Assembly: GCF_019711615.1 (NCBI RefSeq) | Contig: NZ_JAIGNS010000001.1 | Coordinates: 496,001-560,000 of the forward strand | Reading direction: 5' to 3' | DNA length: 64,000 bases | Source of the DNA: Qipengyuania intermedia | GTDB lineage: Bacteria > Pseudomonadota > Alphaproteobacteria > Sphingomonadales > Sphingomonadaceae | The notes under the pieces: model-generated | Database searches by the model: none | What the model was told of the DNA's origin: nothing | Seen by the model: only the letters and a program-made list of their open reading frames with translations | Made by a program: the position numbers and the translations under genes | Shown: positions 33,112 to 42,148 of the stretch, piece after piece | Layout: every line of letters begins with the position of its first letter | How positions within the stretch are numbered: position 1 is the stretch's first letter

Positions 33112-35454
33112 ATGGACGCGAAAACCGCTCTCGCTCCCGCGCCGGAACCGCGCGATCGCAAGCCCAAGGGCAAACGATCGGAAGGTCGCCTGAAGCGCCT
33201 GCAACACCTGCTCTGGTCGGGCGCGGTGGCGTTCGTCATGCTTGCCTTGTTGATGCTTACGCCAGTCGACCAGTTCCTCTGGATGATCCAGTCCAGGTTG
33301 GCGAACCAGCAACCGTCGGGCGATATTGTCTTCGTCGGCTCTAACGCCGAGGTCGAAGACCCTTCGAAATCTTCGGAACGTCGCCGGCTGGCGGAAGATC
33401 TTGCGAAGCTGCGCGAGGCCGGCGCGTCGAAAGTCTACCTCGATTTCGTGCTTGCCAAAGGTGACGATCCCGAGGCGGACGCTCGCCTTGCCGCGACGAT
33501 CCAGTCGTTCGGCGAAAACCTCATTCTAGTCGATCAGATCAAGCAATCACTAGACGGGCAGGAGGAACTGGTTCGTTCCGATGCCATCTTCGATAGCGGC
33601 GGAGGACGGGTCAGTAACGACCGTTTGACCAATTGGCTTGGTTACACATGGGAGATGGGAGCAACCCATCAGATATATGACGACACCCCACTTTTCGCTG
33701 CCTCGCTCGCGGGTCTTGAAGATTATCCCCGCGAAAAGATTCTGATCGACTATGGTATCGATCCCGATCTCATTCCTGCCTATCGTCTGGCAAAGCTCGT
33801 CGAGCGCGACGATCTGAAAGAAAGTCTGGCAGGCAAGTCCGTAGTCGTCGGTCCTTCTTCTCTATCCGGTTCCGGCTTGTCGATCCCTGGGCGTTATAAC
33901 CCTCCGCCGAGCTATCCCGCGATCTACGCCGCAGAGACCTTCAAGTCGGGTCGCAATGGCTTCGTTGGCGGCTTCCCTCTAACATTGGCATTTGCCGCAG
34001 CCCTCGCCGCCGCCATCACGTTTATCGGTCGTAAATACCTGCGACGGATCGCATATGGCATCATAACCCTCGCGCTTCCCGCCGTTTTGTTCGCTGGATC
34101 GCTTCTCGGATTTCGAACCGAGTTGGCCTATGCCGGCATCCTCCTAGTTGTTTATGGCATTCAACGTTCGAGGGCGCGCTGGCGTTTGCGTGTCGCTAAC
34201 ATCGACAATGATACGGGTTTGGAGAAGCTGCGCGTTCTTGATCGAGCCGTAACACAAAACTTCCTGCGTAGCGGTCATATCGTTGTAGCACGCCTTCAGG
34301 GCCTTGAGCATGTTCTAAAGACGCTCGGCTCAGCCGAAAGGTCGAGCTACATCTTGCGTCTCGTCGATCGGCTCCGCGCCGCAGACCAGGAACTGGCCAT
34401 CTATATCGACGGGCATTTCCTCGCCTGGCACTCCACCGAACGCGATACGAGCCGACTGTCTGAACATCTTGAAGGTCTGCGCGCGATATTTGCTGCGCCA
34501 ATAAAAGTCGGTTCGGAAAGTGTCGATGTCGGGATAACCTTCGGCGTCGCATCGATCGGTGAGGCTGGCCGCAATTCGGTCGCTGCTGCCGCGGCTGCAG
34601 CAGAGGAAACTTCCGAGGCGCACGAACCGATCAAGATTGCCCAGATCGCCTCGCATCATGACGGACTGTGGGATATCTCGCTGCGCGCGCGCATCGATAC
34701 CGCCATGGAGGCCGGCGAAATCTATTGTGTTTACCAGCCCAAGATCGACATGATCTCCGGCACTCTCACAGGTGTCGAAGCGCTGGTGCGCTGGCATGAT
34801 CCGGAGCGCGGATTTATCTCCCCGATCAAGTTTATCGCCCAGTGCGAAAAAGCCGGGCGCATGGAGCACCTCACCCGATATGTCCTGCAAACCGCGTGCA
34901 ACGCCGGCCGGCTGATGCATTTCCGGGGCTCTGCCGTGTCGATGTCCGTAAACATCTCGGCGACCCTGCTGAACGATATGCGGATCGTGGGCATCGTGCG
35001 TAACACGCTCCAGGCCACCGGCTTCGATCCTCGCTCGCTGATCCTCGAAATTACCGAGACTGCCCGTATCGGCGATCTCGCGAAGGCAGCAACTATTCTC
35101 GACGAATTGAAATCGCTGGGGCTGAAGATCTCGATGGATGACTTTGGGGTGGGCGCCGCCAATTTCGAAACGTTTTACGGACTGCCGTTCGATGAACTAA
35201 AAATCGACCGTCTTTTCGTCGATTCTATTACGCGCAGCGAAAAAGCCAAGGCGATCGCATCGAGTATTATCGAGATGGGCAAGGCCGCGCGAATCACTGT
35301 GGTCGCGGAAGGTGCCGAAGACGAAAAAACCCTTCAAATCCTTAACGAAATCGGCTGCCGCTACGTCCAGGGCTATGCATTAGCCCGCCCGCTGTCTTTA
35401 ACTAACCTATTGGAATTCAAGGATTCCTACGAGAGGTCGCAAACCGGAACGTAG
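33112..35454 (+). CDS. CHASE2 sensor protein with degenerate GGDEF and intact EAL domain (c-di-GMP phosphodiesterase)
   Basis: A 780-residue membrane signalling protein. There is one N-terminal TM helix (~36-53), a periplasmic CHASE2 domain (~60-285), and three TM helices (~292-360). A GGDEF-like domain has its signature reduced to YIDGHFLAW, so it cannot make c-di-GMP. The C-terminal EAL domain keeps its catalytic set: GVEALVRW, SVNISA, EITET, MDDFGVG, ELKIDRLFV, VVAEGAE and YVQGYALARP. It probably hydrolyses c-di-GMP in response to an envelope signal. The upstream region contains TTAA repeats (33006-33021). Its N-terminal half looks less GC-rich than neighbouring genes. Confidence 0.9.
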   Translation: MDAKTALAPAPEPRDRKPKGKRSEGRLKRLQHLLWSGAVAFVMLALLMLTPVDQFLWMIQSRLANQQPSGDIVFVGSNAEVEDPSKSSERRRLAEDLAKLREAGASKVYLDFVLAKGDDPEADARLAATIQSFGENLILVDQIKQSLDGQEELVRSDAIFDSGGGRVSNDRLTNWLGYTWEMGATHQIYDDTPLFAASLAGLEDYPREKILIDYGIDPDLIPAYRLAKLVERDDLKESLAGKSVVVGPSSLSGSGLSIPGRYNPPPSYPAIYAAETFKSGRNGFVGGFPLTLAFAAALAAAITFIGRKYLRRIAYGIITLALPAVLFAGSLLGFRTELAYAGILLVVYGIQRSRARWRLRVANIDNDTGLEKLRVLDRAVTQNFLRSGHIVVARLQGLEHVLKTLGSAERSSYILRLVDRLRAADQELAIYIDGHFLAWHSTERDTSRLSEHLEGLRAIFAAPIKVGSESVDVGITFGVASIGEAGRNSVAAAAAAAEETSEAHEPIKIAQIASHHDGLWDISLRARIDTAMEAGEIYCVYQPKIDMISGTLTGVEALVRWHDPERGFISPIKFIAQCEKAGRMEHLTRYVLQTACNAGRLMHFRGSAVSMSVNISATLLNDMRIVGIVRNTLQATGFDPRSLILEITETARIGDLAKAATILDELKSLGLKISMDDFGVGAANFETFYGLPFDELKIDRLFVDSITRSEKAKAIASSIIEMGKAARITVVAEGAEDEKTLQILNEIGCRYVQGYALARPLSLTNLLEFKDSYERSQTGT

Positions 35455-35520
35455 TTAACGCTTTACAAACAGACATAGTTAATGGATTACTTCTTGTTGA
35501 ACCGCAACAGGAGGCAAACC

Positions 35521-35565
35521 ATGTTCGATTTTTGGGGTTGGCTGATGGGCGGCCGCCGGAACTAA
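35521..35565 (+). CDS. Tiny ORF (14 codons) with perfect Shine-Dalgarno and own terminator
   Basis: ATG at 35521 opens the peptide MFDFWGWLMGGRRN, ending at TAA 35563-35565. A perfect AGGAGG (35509-35514) sits six bases upstream, better than at most genes in the window. An in-frame ATG at 35482 would give 27 residues. A strong terminator follows 33 bp later, so the unit can be a separate short transcript of about 150 nt. The peptide is aromatic/hydrophobic with a basic end, suggesting membrane contact. It could also be a leader peptide or chance. No family recognised. Confidence 0.45.
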   Translation: MFDFWGWLMGGRRN

Positions 35566-35598
35566 CGGCCGCGCGCTTTACGCCAATATGATTTCTGG

Positions 35599-35627
35599 AA
35601 GGGCCCCTCGCGGGGCCCTTTCTTTTT
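35599..35627 (+). terminator. Strong Rho-independent terminator
   Basis: AAGGGCCCC and GGGGCCCTT form a 9-bp perfect stem with a TCGC tetraloop, followed by TCTTTTT. It lies after the tiny ORF and before the transglutaminase gene, and would stop read-through from the EAL gene as well. Confidence 0.93.
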
Positions 35628-35686
35628 GGGCCGGGCCGACATGCATCGTGCCCGAAACATTGTCGGCACCGCTGCGTTGGAGTTGC

Positions 35687-36493
35687 ATGCCCATCAGGAT
35701 CGAAAGCAGCTTCTCCTTTTCTCTCGAACGCGACACCGACGTTCTGCTCCAGTTCGAAGCCGCCGCGATCCCGGAACAGCGCGTTCTTTCGACCAGCACC
35801 CGCCTCAGCCCTTCCATCCACGAAGCCCGCGTTGCAGCGCAGGACGATATAGGCGAACGTATCTGGATCCGCGCGCAAGGCCTGTTCGAGGTCGGATACG
35901 AGGCAGAAGTCGAGATCATGCGCGACGTTTCCGAAGTTGCGAGCCGCGGTGCCCTCCACCCTCACCAATTGCCGGGCGAAGCGGTGGAATACCTTTTCGA
36001 CAGCCGCTACTGCCCGAGCGACAGGTTCCAGACCTTTGTCGAAGACCGGTTCGGCGATACTTCGGGCGGCGCGCGCATTGCCGCGATCCGCGACTGGATC
36101 GCTTCCAACTATACCTATTCTCCCGGTTCATCCGGCCCGCAGACCACCGCTCTCGACAGCTTTGTCGAGCGCCGGGGCATTTGCCGTGACTATGCACACA
36201 CGATGATCGTCATGGCGCGCGCCAGCACGATCCCTGCCCGCTATGTCGCCTGTTATGCGCCCGGGGTCGAACCGCAGGATTTCCATGCCGTCGCCGAAGT
36301 TTTCCTCGAAGATCCCGAACAGGACGGAGGCGGGAGCTGGCAGCTTGTGGACCCGACCGGAATGGCCGATCCTGCCGAAACGGTGAAAATCGGCATCGGG
36401 CGCGATGCTGCGGACGTCAGCTTTTTAACCACCTTCGGCATGAGCGAATTCAGGCGCAGTTCGGTAAGTGTCGTGTGCACCGACCAAGAATAG
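35687..36493 (+). CDS. Transglutaminase-like cysteine protease family protein
   Basis: A 268-residue protein of the bacterial transglutaminase-like superfamily. The N-terminal β-rich region (residues 1-~100) resembles the family's usual leader domain. The catalytic triad is visible: Cys in RRGICRDYAHTM, His in DFHAVAEVFLED and Asp in LVDPTGMA. I chose the ATG at 35687 (MPIRIESSFSFSL), with GGAG five bases upstream. Members act as peptidases or amidases; the substrate here is unknown. It follows the strong terminator, so it needs its own promoter. Confidence 0.87.
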   Translation: MPIRIESSFSFSLERDTDVLLQFEAAAIPEQRVLSTSTRLSPSIHEARVAAQDDIGERIWIRAQGLFEVGYEAEVEIMRDVSEVASRGALHPHQLPGEAVEYLFDSRYCPSDRFQTFVEDRFGDTSGGARIAAIRDWIASNYTYSPGSSGPQTTALDSFVERRGICRDYAHTMIVMARASTIPARYVACYAPGVEPQDFHAVAEVFLEDPEQDGGGSWQLVDPTGMADPAETVKIGIGRDAADVSFLTTFGMSEFRRSSVSVVCTDQE

Positions 36494-36576
36494 GAATGCA
36501 CCTGTCTGGCGCCCATTCGCGCGCCCTGATAGGCGATTGAACCATAAAGGGGAGAACAGCCGCCAATGGACGGTAC

Positions 36577-38025
36577 ATGCCAGAGCTAGCCTTCACCGCC
36601 GATCGCCTGCTCCTGTTCGGAGCCACCGGCGACCTGTCGCAGCGGATGCTCCTGCCTTCGCTGTGCGCGCTCAATTCCGATGGCCTGCTCGACCAGGACC
36701 TGCGCATTGTCTGCACCGCCCGGTCGGAGATGAGCACTCACGAATTCCGCAATTTCGCGCGGGAAGCGCTGGAGAAGTTTCTTCCCAAGCATCGCCGTGG
36801 AGGCATGGCCGATTTCCTCAACCGGATCAGCTATGTGCCGGTCGATGCGACCACGCCCGAAGGCTACGACAAGCTGGCCGAGCAGGTAGGCGATTACGAT
36901 GGGCTTGCGATCTTCCTGTCGACCGCGCCGAGCCTGTTCGAACCCACCATCAGCGGACTTGAGCGTGTCGGGCTGACGCGCGGCAATGCGCGCATCGCAC
37001 TCGAAAAGCCGCTCGGCACCGATTTCGACAGCAGCTGCGAGATCAACGATGCGGTGGCCAAGGCCTTTCCCGAACACCGCATATTCCGAATCGACCATTA
37101 TCTCGGCAAGGAGACCGTGCAGAACCTCCTGGCGCTGCGCTTTGCCAACATCCTGTTCGAGCCGGTGTGGAACTCCAATTACATCGAGCATGTGCAGATC
37201 ACCGTCGCAGAGACGGTGGGCCTGGAATCGCGGGTCGCCTATTACGACGACAGTGGGGCCCTGCGCGACATGGTGCAGAACCACATGCTGCAATTGCTGG
37301 CGCTGGTCGCCATGGAGCCGCCCACCAGCTTCGATGCGACCGCCGTGCGCGACGAGAAGGTCAAGGTCCTGCGTGCGCTGCGGGAAGTCTCCTCGTCGGA
37401 AGTGGTCACCGGCCAATATCGCGCCGGCGCCGTCAATGGCGAGGCGGTGCCCGGATACGACGAGGAACTGGGCAAGGACAGCGACACGGAAACCTTCGTC
37501 GCGGTGAAGGCCCATGTCGACAACTGGCGCTGGCGCGGGGTTCCCTTCTACCTGAGGCACGGCAAGCGCCTGCCCGAACGCGTGACAGAGATCGTCGTCC
37601 AGTTCCGCTGCATACCGCATTCTATTTTCGAAGGCCGGGGCGCCGTGACGCAGCCGAACCGGCTGGTGATCGAAATCCAGCCGAAGGAAAATATCCAGCT
37701 GTGCATGATGGCGAAGGTGCCGGGCCTGGGGCGCGAGGGCCTGCGCCTGCGCCCCGTGCCTCTGGACATCGCCATGCCGGATGCCTTTTCCGACACTGTT
37801 CGCCGGATCGCTTACGAACGTCTCCTCTTGGACCTCATCGAAGGTGACCAGACGCTGTTCGTGCGCCGCGACGAGGTAGAAGCCCAGTGGGAATGGATCG
37901 ACCAGATCCGTGCGCTCTGGGCCGACAATGACATGAAGCCCAAGACATATCCTTCGGGATCCTGGGGGCCCAGCGCGGCCATCGCGCTTGCCGAACGCGA
38001 CGGGGTGACCTGGCACGATGACTAA
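36577..38025 (+). CDS. zwf: Glucose-6-phosphate 1-dehydrogenase
   Basis: A 482-residue enzyme oxidising glucose-6-phosphate to 6-phosphogluconolactone with NAD(P)+. The coenzyme motif GATGDLSQRMLLPSL is near residue 15, EKPLG follows, and the active-site signature is RIDHYLGKETVQN. It is the first gene of the Entner-Doudoroff operon. GGGGAG lies upstream, and the start at 36577 (MPELAFTADRLLLFG) matches family length. It overlaps edd by 8 bp. No pgl gene follows, so the lactonase step is spontaneous or encoded elsewhere. Confidence 0.97.
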   Translation: MPELAFTADRLLLFGATGDLSQRMLLPSLCALNSDGLLDQDLRIVCTARSEMSTHEFRNFAREALEKFLPKHRRGGMADFLNRISYVPVDATTPEGYDKLAEQVGDYDGLAIFLSTAPSLFEPTISGLERVGLTRGNARIALEKPLGTDFDSSCEINDAVAKAFPEHRIFRIDHYLGKETVQNLLALRFANILFEPVWNSNYIEHVQITVAETVGLESRVAYYDDSGALRDMVQNHMLQLLALVAMEPPTSFDATAVRDEKVKVLRALREVSSSEVVTGQYRAGAVNGEAVPGYDEELGKDSDTETFVAVKAHVDNWRWRGVPFYLRHGKRLPERVTEIVVQFRCIPHSIFEGRGAVTQPNRLVIEIQPKENIQLCMMAKVPGLGREGLRLRPVPLDIAMPDAFSDTVRRIAYERLLLDLIEGDQTLFVRRDEVEAQWEWIDQIRALWADNDMKPKTYPSGSWGPSAAIALAERDGVTWHDD

Positions 38026-39832
38026 ACCGCTCAACGATACGATCGCCCGCGTCACGGAACGCGTGATCGCCAATTCGCGCGATAGCCGCGCCGCCTATCT
38101 GGACCTCATGGACCGCGAGGGCGAACGGCAGGTCGATCGCCATTCGCTGTCCTGCTCGAACCTCGCCCACGCCTTTGCTGGGGCAGAGGAAGACCAGAAC
38201 GCGATCAAGGCGGCGCAAGGCCCGAACCTCGGCATCGTAACCGCATACAACGACATGTTGTCGGCCCACCAGCCCTACCACCGCTATCCCGAACGCATGA
38301 AGATTTGGGCGCGCGAGGTCGGCGCGACGGTGCAGGTCGCGGGCGGCACCCCGGCCATGTGCGACGGCGTGACGCAAGGCCAGGACGGGATGGAGCTGTC
38401 GCTCTTCAGCCGCGACACGATTGCGCTCAGCACCATCGTCGCGCTCAGCCACGCCATGTATGACGGGGTCGCGCTGCTCGGCATTTGCGACAAGATCGTC
38501 CCGGGCCTCCTCATGGGCGCGCTGCGCTTCGGTCACCTGCCAGCGATCTTCGTCCCGTCGGGCCCCATGGGAACGGGCATCTCGAACAAGGAAAAGCAGC
38601 GCACCCGCCAGCTTTACGCCGAAGGCAAGGTCGGGCGCGACGAACTGCTGGCCAGCGAGATGGGCAGTTACCATTCGCCCGGCACCTGCACATTCTACGG
38701 TACGGCCAACTCCAACCAGATGATGATGGAGATGATGGGTCTCCATGTCCCGGGCGCGGCATTCGTTCCGCCGGGTGCGAAGCTGCGTCAGGAATTGACG
38801 CGATCCGCTACGCATCGGCTCGCAGCGATCCGCAAGGAAGGCGACGACTTCCGCCCGCTGTCCCGCGTCGTCGACGAAAAGGCGATCATCAATGCTGCTA
38901 TCGGCCTGCTCGCAACAGGCGGCTCGACCAACCATGCGATACACATCCCCGCGATGGCGCGGGCGGCAGGCATCCGCTTCGACTGGAGCGACCTTGCCGA
39001 ACTGTCGCGCGCAGTGCCGCTGGTCGCACGCGTCTATCCCAACGGTTCGGGCGACGTGAACCATTTCCACGACGCAGGCGGCATGGGCTATGTGATCGGC
39101 ACGCTGCTCGACGAAGGCCTTGCCCACGCCGATATCCTGACCGTGTGGGACGGCGGTTTCGAGGCCTATTCGCGCGAGCCGGGAATGGATGGCGACGCTC
39201 TGACATGGCGCGATCCGGGCCCGAGCGGGGACACGGAAATGCTGCGCCCCGCGTCCGATCCTTTCCAGTCCGATGGCGGCATGCGTCTCGTCGAAGGCAA
39301 TCTCGGCCGGGCATGCTTCAAGTCCTCCGCCGTCGAGCGTGAGCGCTGGACCATCGAAGCGCCGTGCCGCGTCTTCGAAGACCAGCACTCGGTGAACGAG
39401 GCGTTCAAGAAGGGCGAGCTCGACAAGGATGTGGTGGTCGTGGTCCGCTTCCAGGGCCCGCGCGCCAACGGCATGCCCGAATTGCACAAGCTCACCCCCG
39501 CCCTCGGCGTCCTCCAGGATCGCGGATACCGGGTGGCTCTCGTCACCGATGGCCGGATGAGCGGCGCCAGCGGGAAGGTGCCAGCGGCAATTCACTGCAC
39601 GCCTGAGGCTCTGGGCGGCGGCCCCCTCGCCAAGCTTCGCGATGGTGACGTGGTGAAGGTTTGTGCCGAAACCGGCACGCTCTCTACCACGGCCGATCTC
39701 GACAGCCGGGAGCCTGCGCCGGAACCCGCTCCCGACATGGGCATGGGCCGCGAATTCTATGCCATGTTCCGCGCCAATGCGGATGGGGCGGAACAGGGCG
39801 CTTCATCGATGCTCGCAATGGCAGGATTGTAG
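38018..39832 (+). CDS. edd: Phosphogluconate dehydratase
   Basis: A 604-residue IlvD/Edd-family [4Fe-4S] dehydratase converting 6-phosphogluconate to 2-keto-3-deoxy-6-phosphogluconate. Iron-sulfur cysteines lie in [29 protein letters not shown] and the [15 protein letters not shown] segment. The length is typical. The start lies 8 bp inside zwf, giving tight coupling, and glk follows after 3 bp. It is the committed step of the Entner-Doudoroff pathway. Confidence 0.97.
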   Translation: MTKPLNDTIARVTERVIANSRDSRAAYLDLMDREGERQVDRHSLSCSNLAHAFAGAEEDQNAIKAAQGPNLGIVTAYNDMLSAHQPYHRYPERMKIWAREVGATVQVAGGTPAMCDGVTQGQDGMELSLFSRDTIALSTIVALSHAMYDGVALLGICDKIVPGLLMGALRFGHLPAIFVPSGPMGTGISNKEKQRTRQLYAEGKVGRDELLASEMGSYHSPGTCTFYGTANSNQMMMEMMGLHVPGAAFVPPGAKLRQELTRSATHRLAAIRKEGDDFRPLSRVVDEKAIINAAIGLLATGGSTNHAIHIPAMARAAGIRFDWSDLAELSRAVPLVARVYPNGSGDVNHFHDAGGMGYVIGTLLDEGLAHADILTVWDGGFEAYSREPGMDGDALTWRDPGPSGDTEMLRPASDPFQSDGGMRLVEGNLGRACFKSSAVERERWTIEAPCRVFEDQHSVNEAFKKGELDKDVVVVVRFQGPRANGMPELHKLTPALGVLQDRGYRVALVTDGRMSGASGKVPAAIHCTPEALGGGPLAKLRDGDVVKVCAETGTLSTTADLDSREPAPEPAPDMGMGREFYAMFRANADGAEQGASSMLAMAGL

Positions 39833-39835
39833 GAT

Positions 39836-40807
39836 ATGGAAGTCGTCAGCGTAGATATCGGCGGCACGCACGCCCGTTTCGCCATCGCCACCATCCATGA
39901 CGATGGTTCGATCACGCTGAGCGAGCCGGAAACGCTCCACACCGAAGACCACGCCAGTTTCCAGACCGCATGGCAGGATTATCGCGAACGCATGGGCGGC
40001 AGCCTGCCTCCGCACGTTTCCATGGCGATCGCCGGCCCGGTCGGCGGCGATGTGATCCGCTTCACCAACAATCCGTGGATTATCCGTCCCGGTCTCGTGA
40101 AAGAAAAGCTGGGCGTCGAAAGCTACTGCATCGTCAACGACTTCGAGGCCGTGGCCCATGCCGTGGCACGCGTAGGCGAAGACCAGTTCATCCACCTGAC
40201 CGGCCCCGACAAGCCGCTTGCGCCAACGGGGCGCCTTAGCGTGCTCGGTCCCGGCACGGGACTCGGCGTGGCGCATCTCTATCGCGAGCCCGACGGGACT
40301 TATCGCGTGTCGGCGACGGAGGGCGGTCATATCGATTTCGCACCGCTCGACCAGATCGACGATGCCATTCTCGCCCGCCTGCGCAAGCGCCATACGCGCG
40401 TGTCGGTCGAACGCGTGGTCGCTGGCCCCGCCATCTCCGATATCTACCAAACGCTTGCCGCCATGGAGGGACGTCCCGTCGCCGAGGAAGACGACATCGC
40501 CATCTGGACGCGCGGGCAGGATGGCAGCGATAGTCTCGCGGCAGCGGCAGTCGACCGTTTCTGCATGTCTCTGGGTAGCGTTGCCGGTGACATTGCCCTC
40601 GCCCAGGGCGGCTTCGGCGGCGTCGTCATCGCCGGAGGCCTTGGTTATCGTATCCGCGAAACCCTGCTGAAGTCCGGCTTTGCGGAGCGGTTCAAGGCCA
40701 AGGGTCGCTTCCAGGAACTGATGGCTTCGATCCCGGTCAAGCTCATTACCCATCCGCAACCCGGCCTCTTCGGGGCCGCCGCCGCATTTGCGAGAGAACA
40801 CGCATGA
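39836..40807 (+). CDS. glk: Glucokinase
   Basis: A 323-residue glucokinase of the proteobacterial Glk family, phosphorylating glucose with ATP. The phosphate-1 motif is VDIGGTHARFAI, the glucose-binding region is FTNNPWII and NDFEAVAHA, and LGPGTGLGVA and the EGGH motif are conserved. It supplies the substrate for zwf in the same operon. It begins 3 bp after edd and overlaps eda by 4 bp. Confidence 0.95.
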   Translation: MEVVSVDIGGTHARFAIATIHDDGSITLSEPETLHTEDHASFQTAWQDYRERMGGSLPPHVSMAIAGPVGGDVIRFTNNPWIIRPGLVKEKLGVESYCIVNDFEAVAHAVARVGEDQFIHLTGPDKPLAPTGRLSVLGPGTGLGVAHLYREPDGTYRVSATEGGHIDFAPLDQIDDAILARLRKRHTRVSVERVVAGPAISDIYQTLAAMEGRPVAEEDDIAIWTRGQDGSDSLAAAAVDRFCMSLGSVAGDIALAQGGFGGVVIAGGLGYRIRETLLKSGFAERFKAKGRFQELMASIPVKLITHPQPGLFGAAAAFAREHA

Positions 40808-41415
40808 ACATTGCCGACATCATGAAAACCGCACCGGTCATTCCGGTGATCGTCGTGGACGAGGTGGAGCATGCCGTCCCCCTTGCCCGTGCACTGGTCG
40901 CTGGCGGACTGCGCGTTCTCGAAGTGACCTTGCGTACACCTGCCGCGCTCGATGCGATTACCGCCATGAAGCAGGTCGATGGCGCGATCGTGGGTGCAGG
41001 TACGGTGACGAACCAGCAGGACCTCGCAAATGCCATCAAGGCGGGAAGCGAATTCATCGTGTCACCCGGCCTGACCGAACCGCTGGGCAAGGCAGCCATT
41101 CGCGAAGGCATTCCTTTCCTTCCGGGCATCGCCAATGCCGGCGACATCATGCGCGGGCTCGACCTCGGGCTCACCCATTTCAAGTTCTTCCCGGCCATGG
41201 CGGCGGGCGGCCTGCCTGCGCTCAAGGCGCTCGCTGCGCCCTTCGGTCAATGCCGTTTCTGCCCGACCGGCGGTATCTCGGAAACCAATGCAAGCGAATG
41301 GCTGGCGTTCGATCCGGTGCTCTGCGTCGGAGGAAGCTGGGTCGCCCCGCGCGGCCCTGTGGACGAGGCGGCAGTCGAGGAAATCGCGCGCAAAGCGTGC
41401 GAACTGGGACGGTAA
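40804..41415 (+). CDS. eda: KDPG aldolase (2-dehydro-3-deoxyphosphogluconate aldolase)
   Basis: A 203-residue class I aldolase cleaving KDPG to pyruvate and glyceraldehyde-3-phosphate. The Schiff-base lysine is in THFKFFPA, the proton-relay glutamate in LEVTLRT, and the phosphate site in FCPTGGIS. It is the last gene of zwf-edd-glk-eda; its ATG overlaps the glk stop (ATGA). Confidence 0.97.
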   Translation: MNIADIMKTAPVIPVIVVDEVEHAVPLARALVAGGLRVLEVTLRTPAALDAITAMKQVDGAIVGAGTVTNQQDLANAIKAGSEFIVSPGLTEPLGKAAIREGIPFLPGIANAGDIMRGLDLGLTHFKFFPAMAAGGLPALKALAAPFGQCRFCPTGGISETNASEWLAFDPVLCVGGSWVAPRGPVDEAAVEEIARKACELGR

Positions 41416-41500
41416 CCGCCGTTCCGACGATCGTTCCGCAATGGGACTGCGCTGTCCGCGTTCATGGAAAAACGCGCCTTGGTCGACTATATCCAAGGCC

Positions 41501-42148
41501 ATGGATGCGATTCTGAAATGGATTGGCGGCACCACGCTGGTGGTTGCACTCGGCCTAGCCGCGCTGGCGTTCGGCGTGACGACCAGTGCGCAACCCGAAC
41601 TCGATAAGGCGCCTGAAGCCGCGGCTCCCGCCAAGCTCCAGCCCGAAGCGGCAATCCTCGCCAAGCTGGAGGCGGATGCCAAGCGCCCCTTCACCATCCG
41701 CCGCGTCCTGCCGATCGAAGGTCCGATCAAATATGGCGAATGGCACTGGGACGACGAGGGCGTTCCGGAAGGCCCGCTGCTCATCACGGTCGACCTCCAG
41801 GCGCGCACGATCTCCATCTTTCGCGACGGGTACGAGATCGGTGCCGCAGCCGTCATGCTCGGCACGGATGAACATCCCACGCCCACAGGCACTTTCCCGA
41901 TCCTAACCAAGGAACGGCACAACGTGTCCGAAAAATACGGCAATGCGCCCATGCCCTGGACGCTGCGCCTGACGTGGGACGGGATCGCCATCCACGGCGG
42001 CTCCGAGGTGGAGAACGGCTATGCCAGCCACGGCTGCGTCGCCATTCCCGATCCGCTCGCCGCGCGGCTGTTCGACATCGCGAAGAAGGGCGACAAGGTC
42101 ATCATCACCGATGGCAAGCGCATCGGCGTGGGCGACCCCATTATCTAA
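41501..42148 (+). CDS. L,D-transpeptidase (YkuD domain), membrane-anchored or exported
   Basis: A 215-residue protein. An N-terminal hydrophobic helix (ILKWIGGTTLVVALGLAALAF) acts as signal or anchor. The YkuD catalytic motif is spread over IAIHGGSEVENG and ASHGCVAIP, with the nucleophilic Cys after SHG. It would form 3-3 peptidoglycan crosslinks or attach proteins in the periplasm. The chosen ATG at 41501 gives the signal-anchor start. It lies 85 bp after eda and overlaps tilS by 4 bp tail-to-tail (CTAA). Confidence 0.88.
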   Translation: MDAILKWIGGTTLVVALGLAALAFGVTTSAQPELDKAPEAAAPAKLQPEAAILAKLEADAKRPFTIRRVLPIEGPIKYGEWHWDDEGVPEGPLLITVDLQARTISIFRDGYEIGAAAVMLGTDEHPTPTGTFPILTKERHNVSEKYGNAPMPWTLRLTWDGIAIHGGSEVENGYASHGCVAIPDPLAARLFDIAKKGDKVIITDGKRIGVGDPII

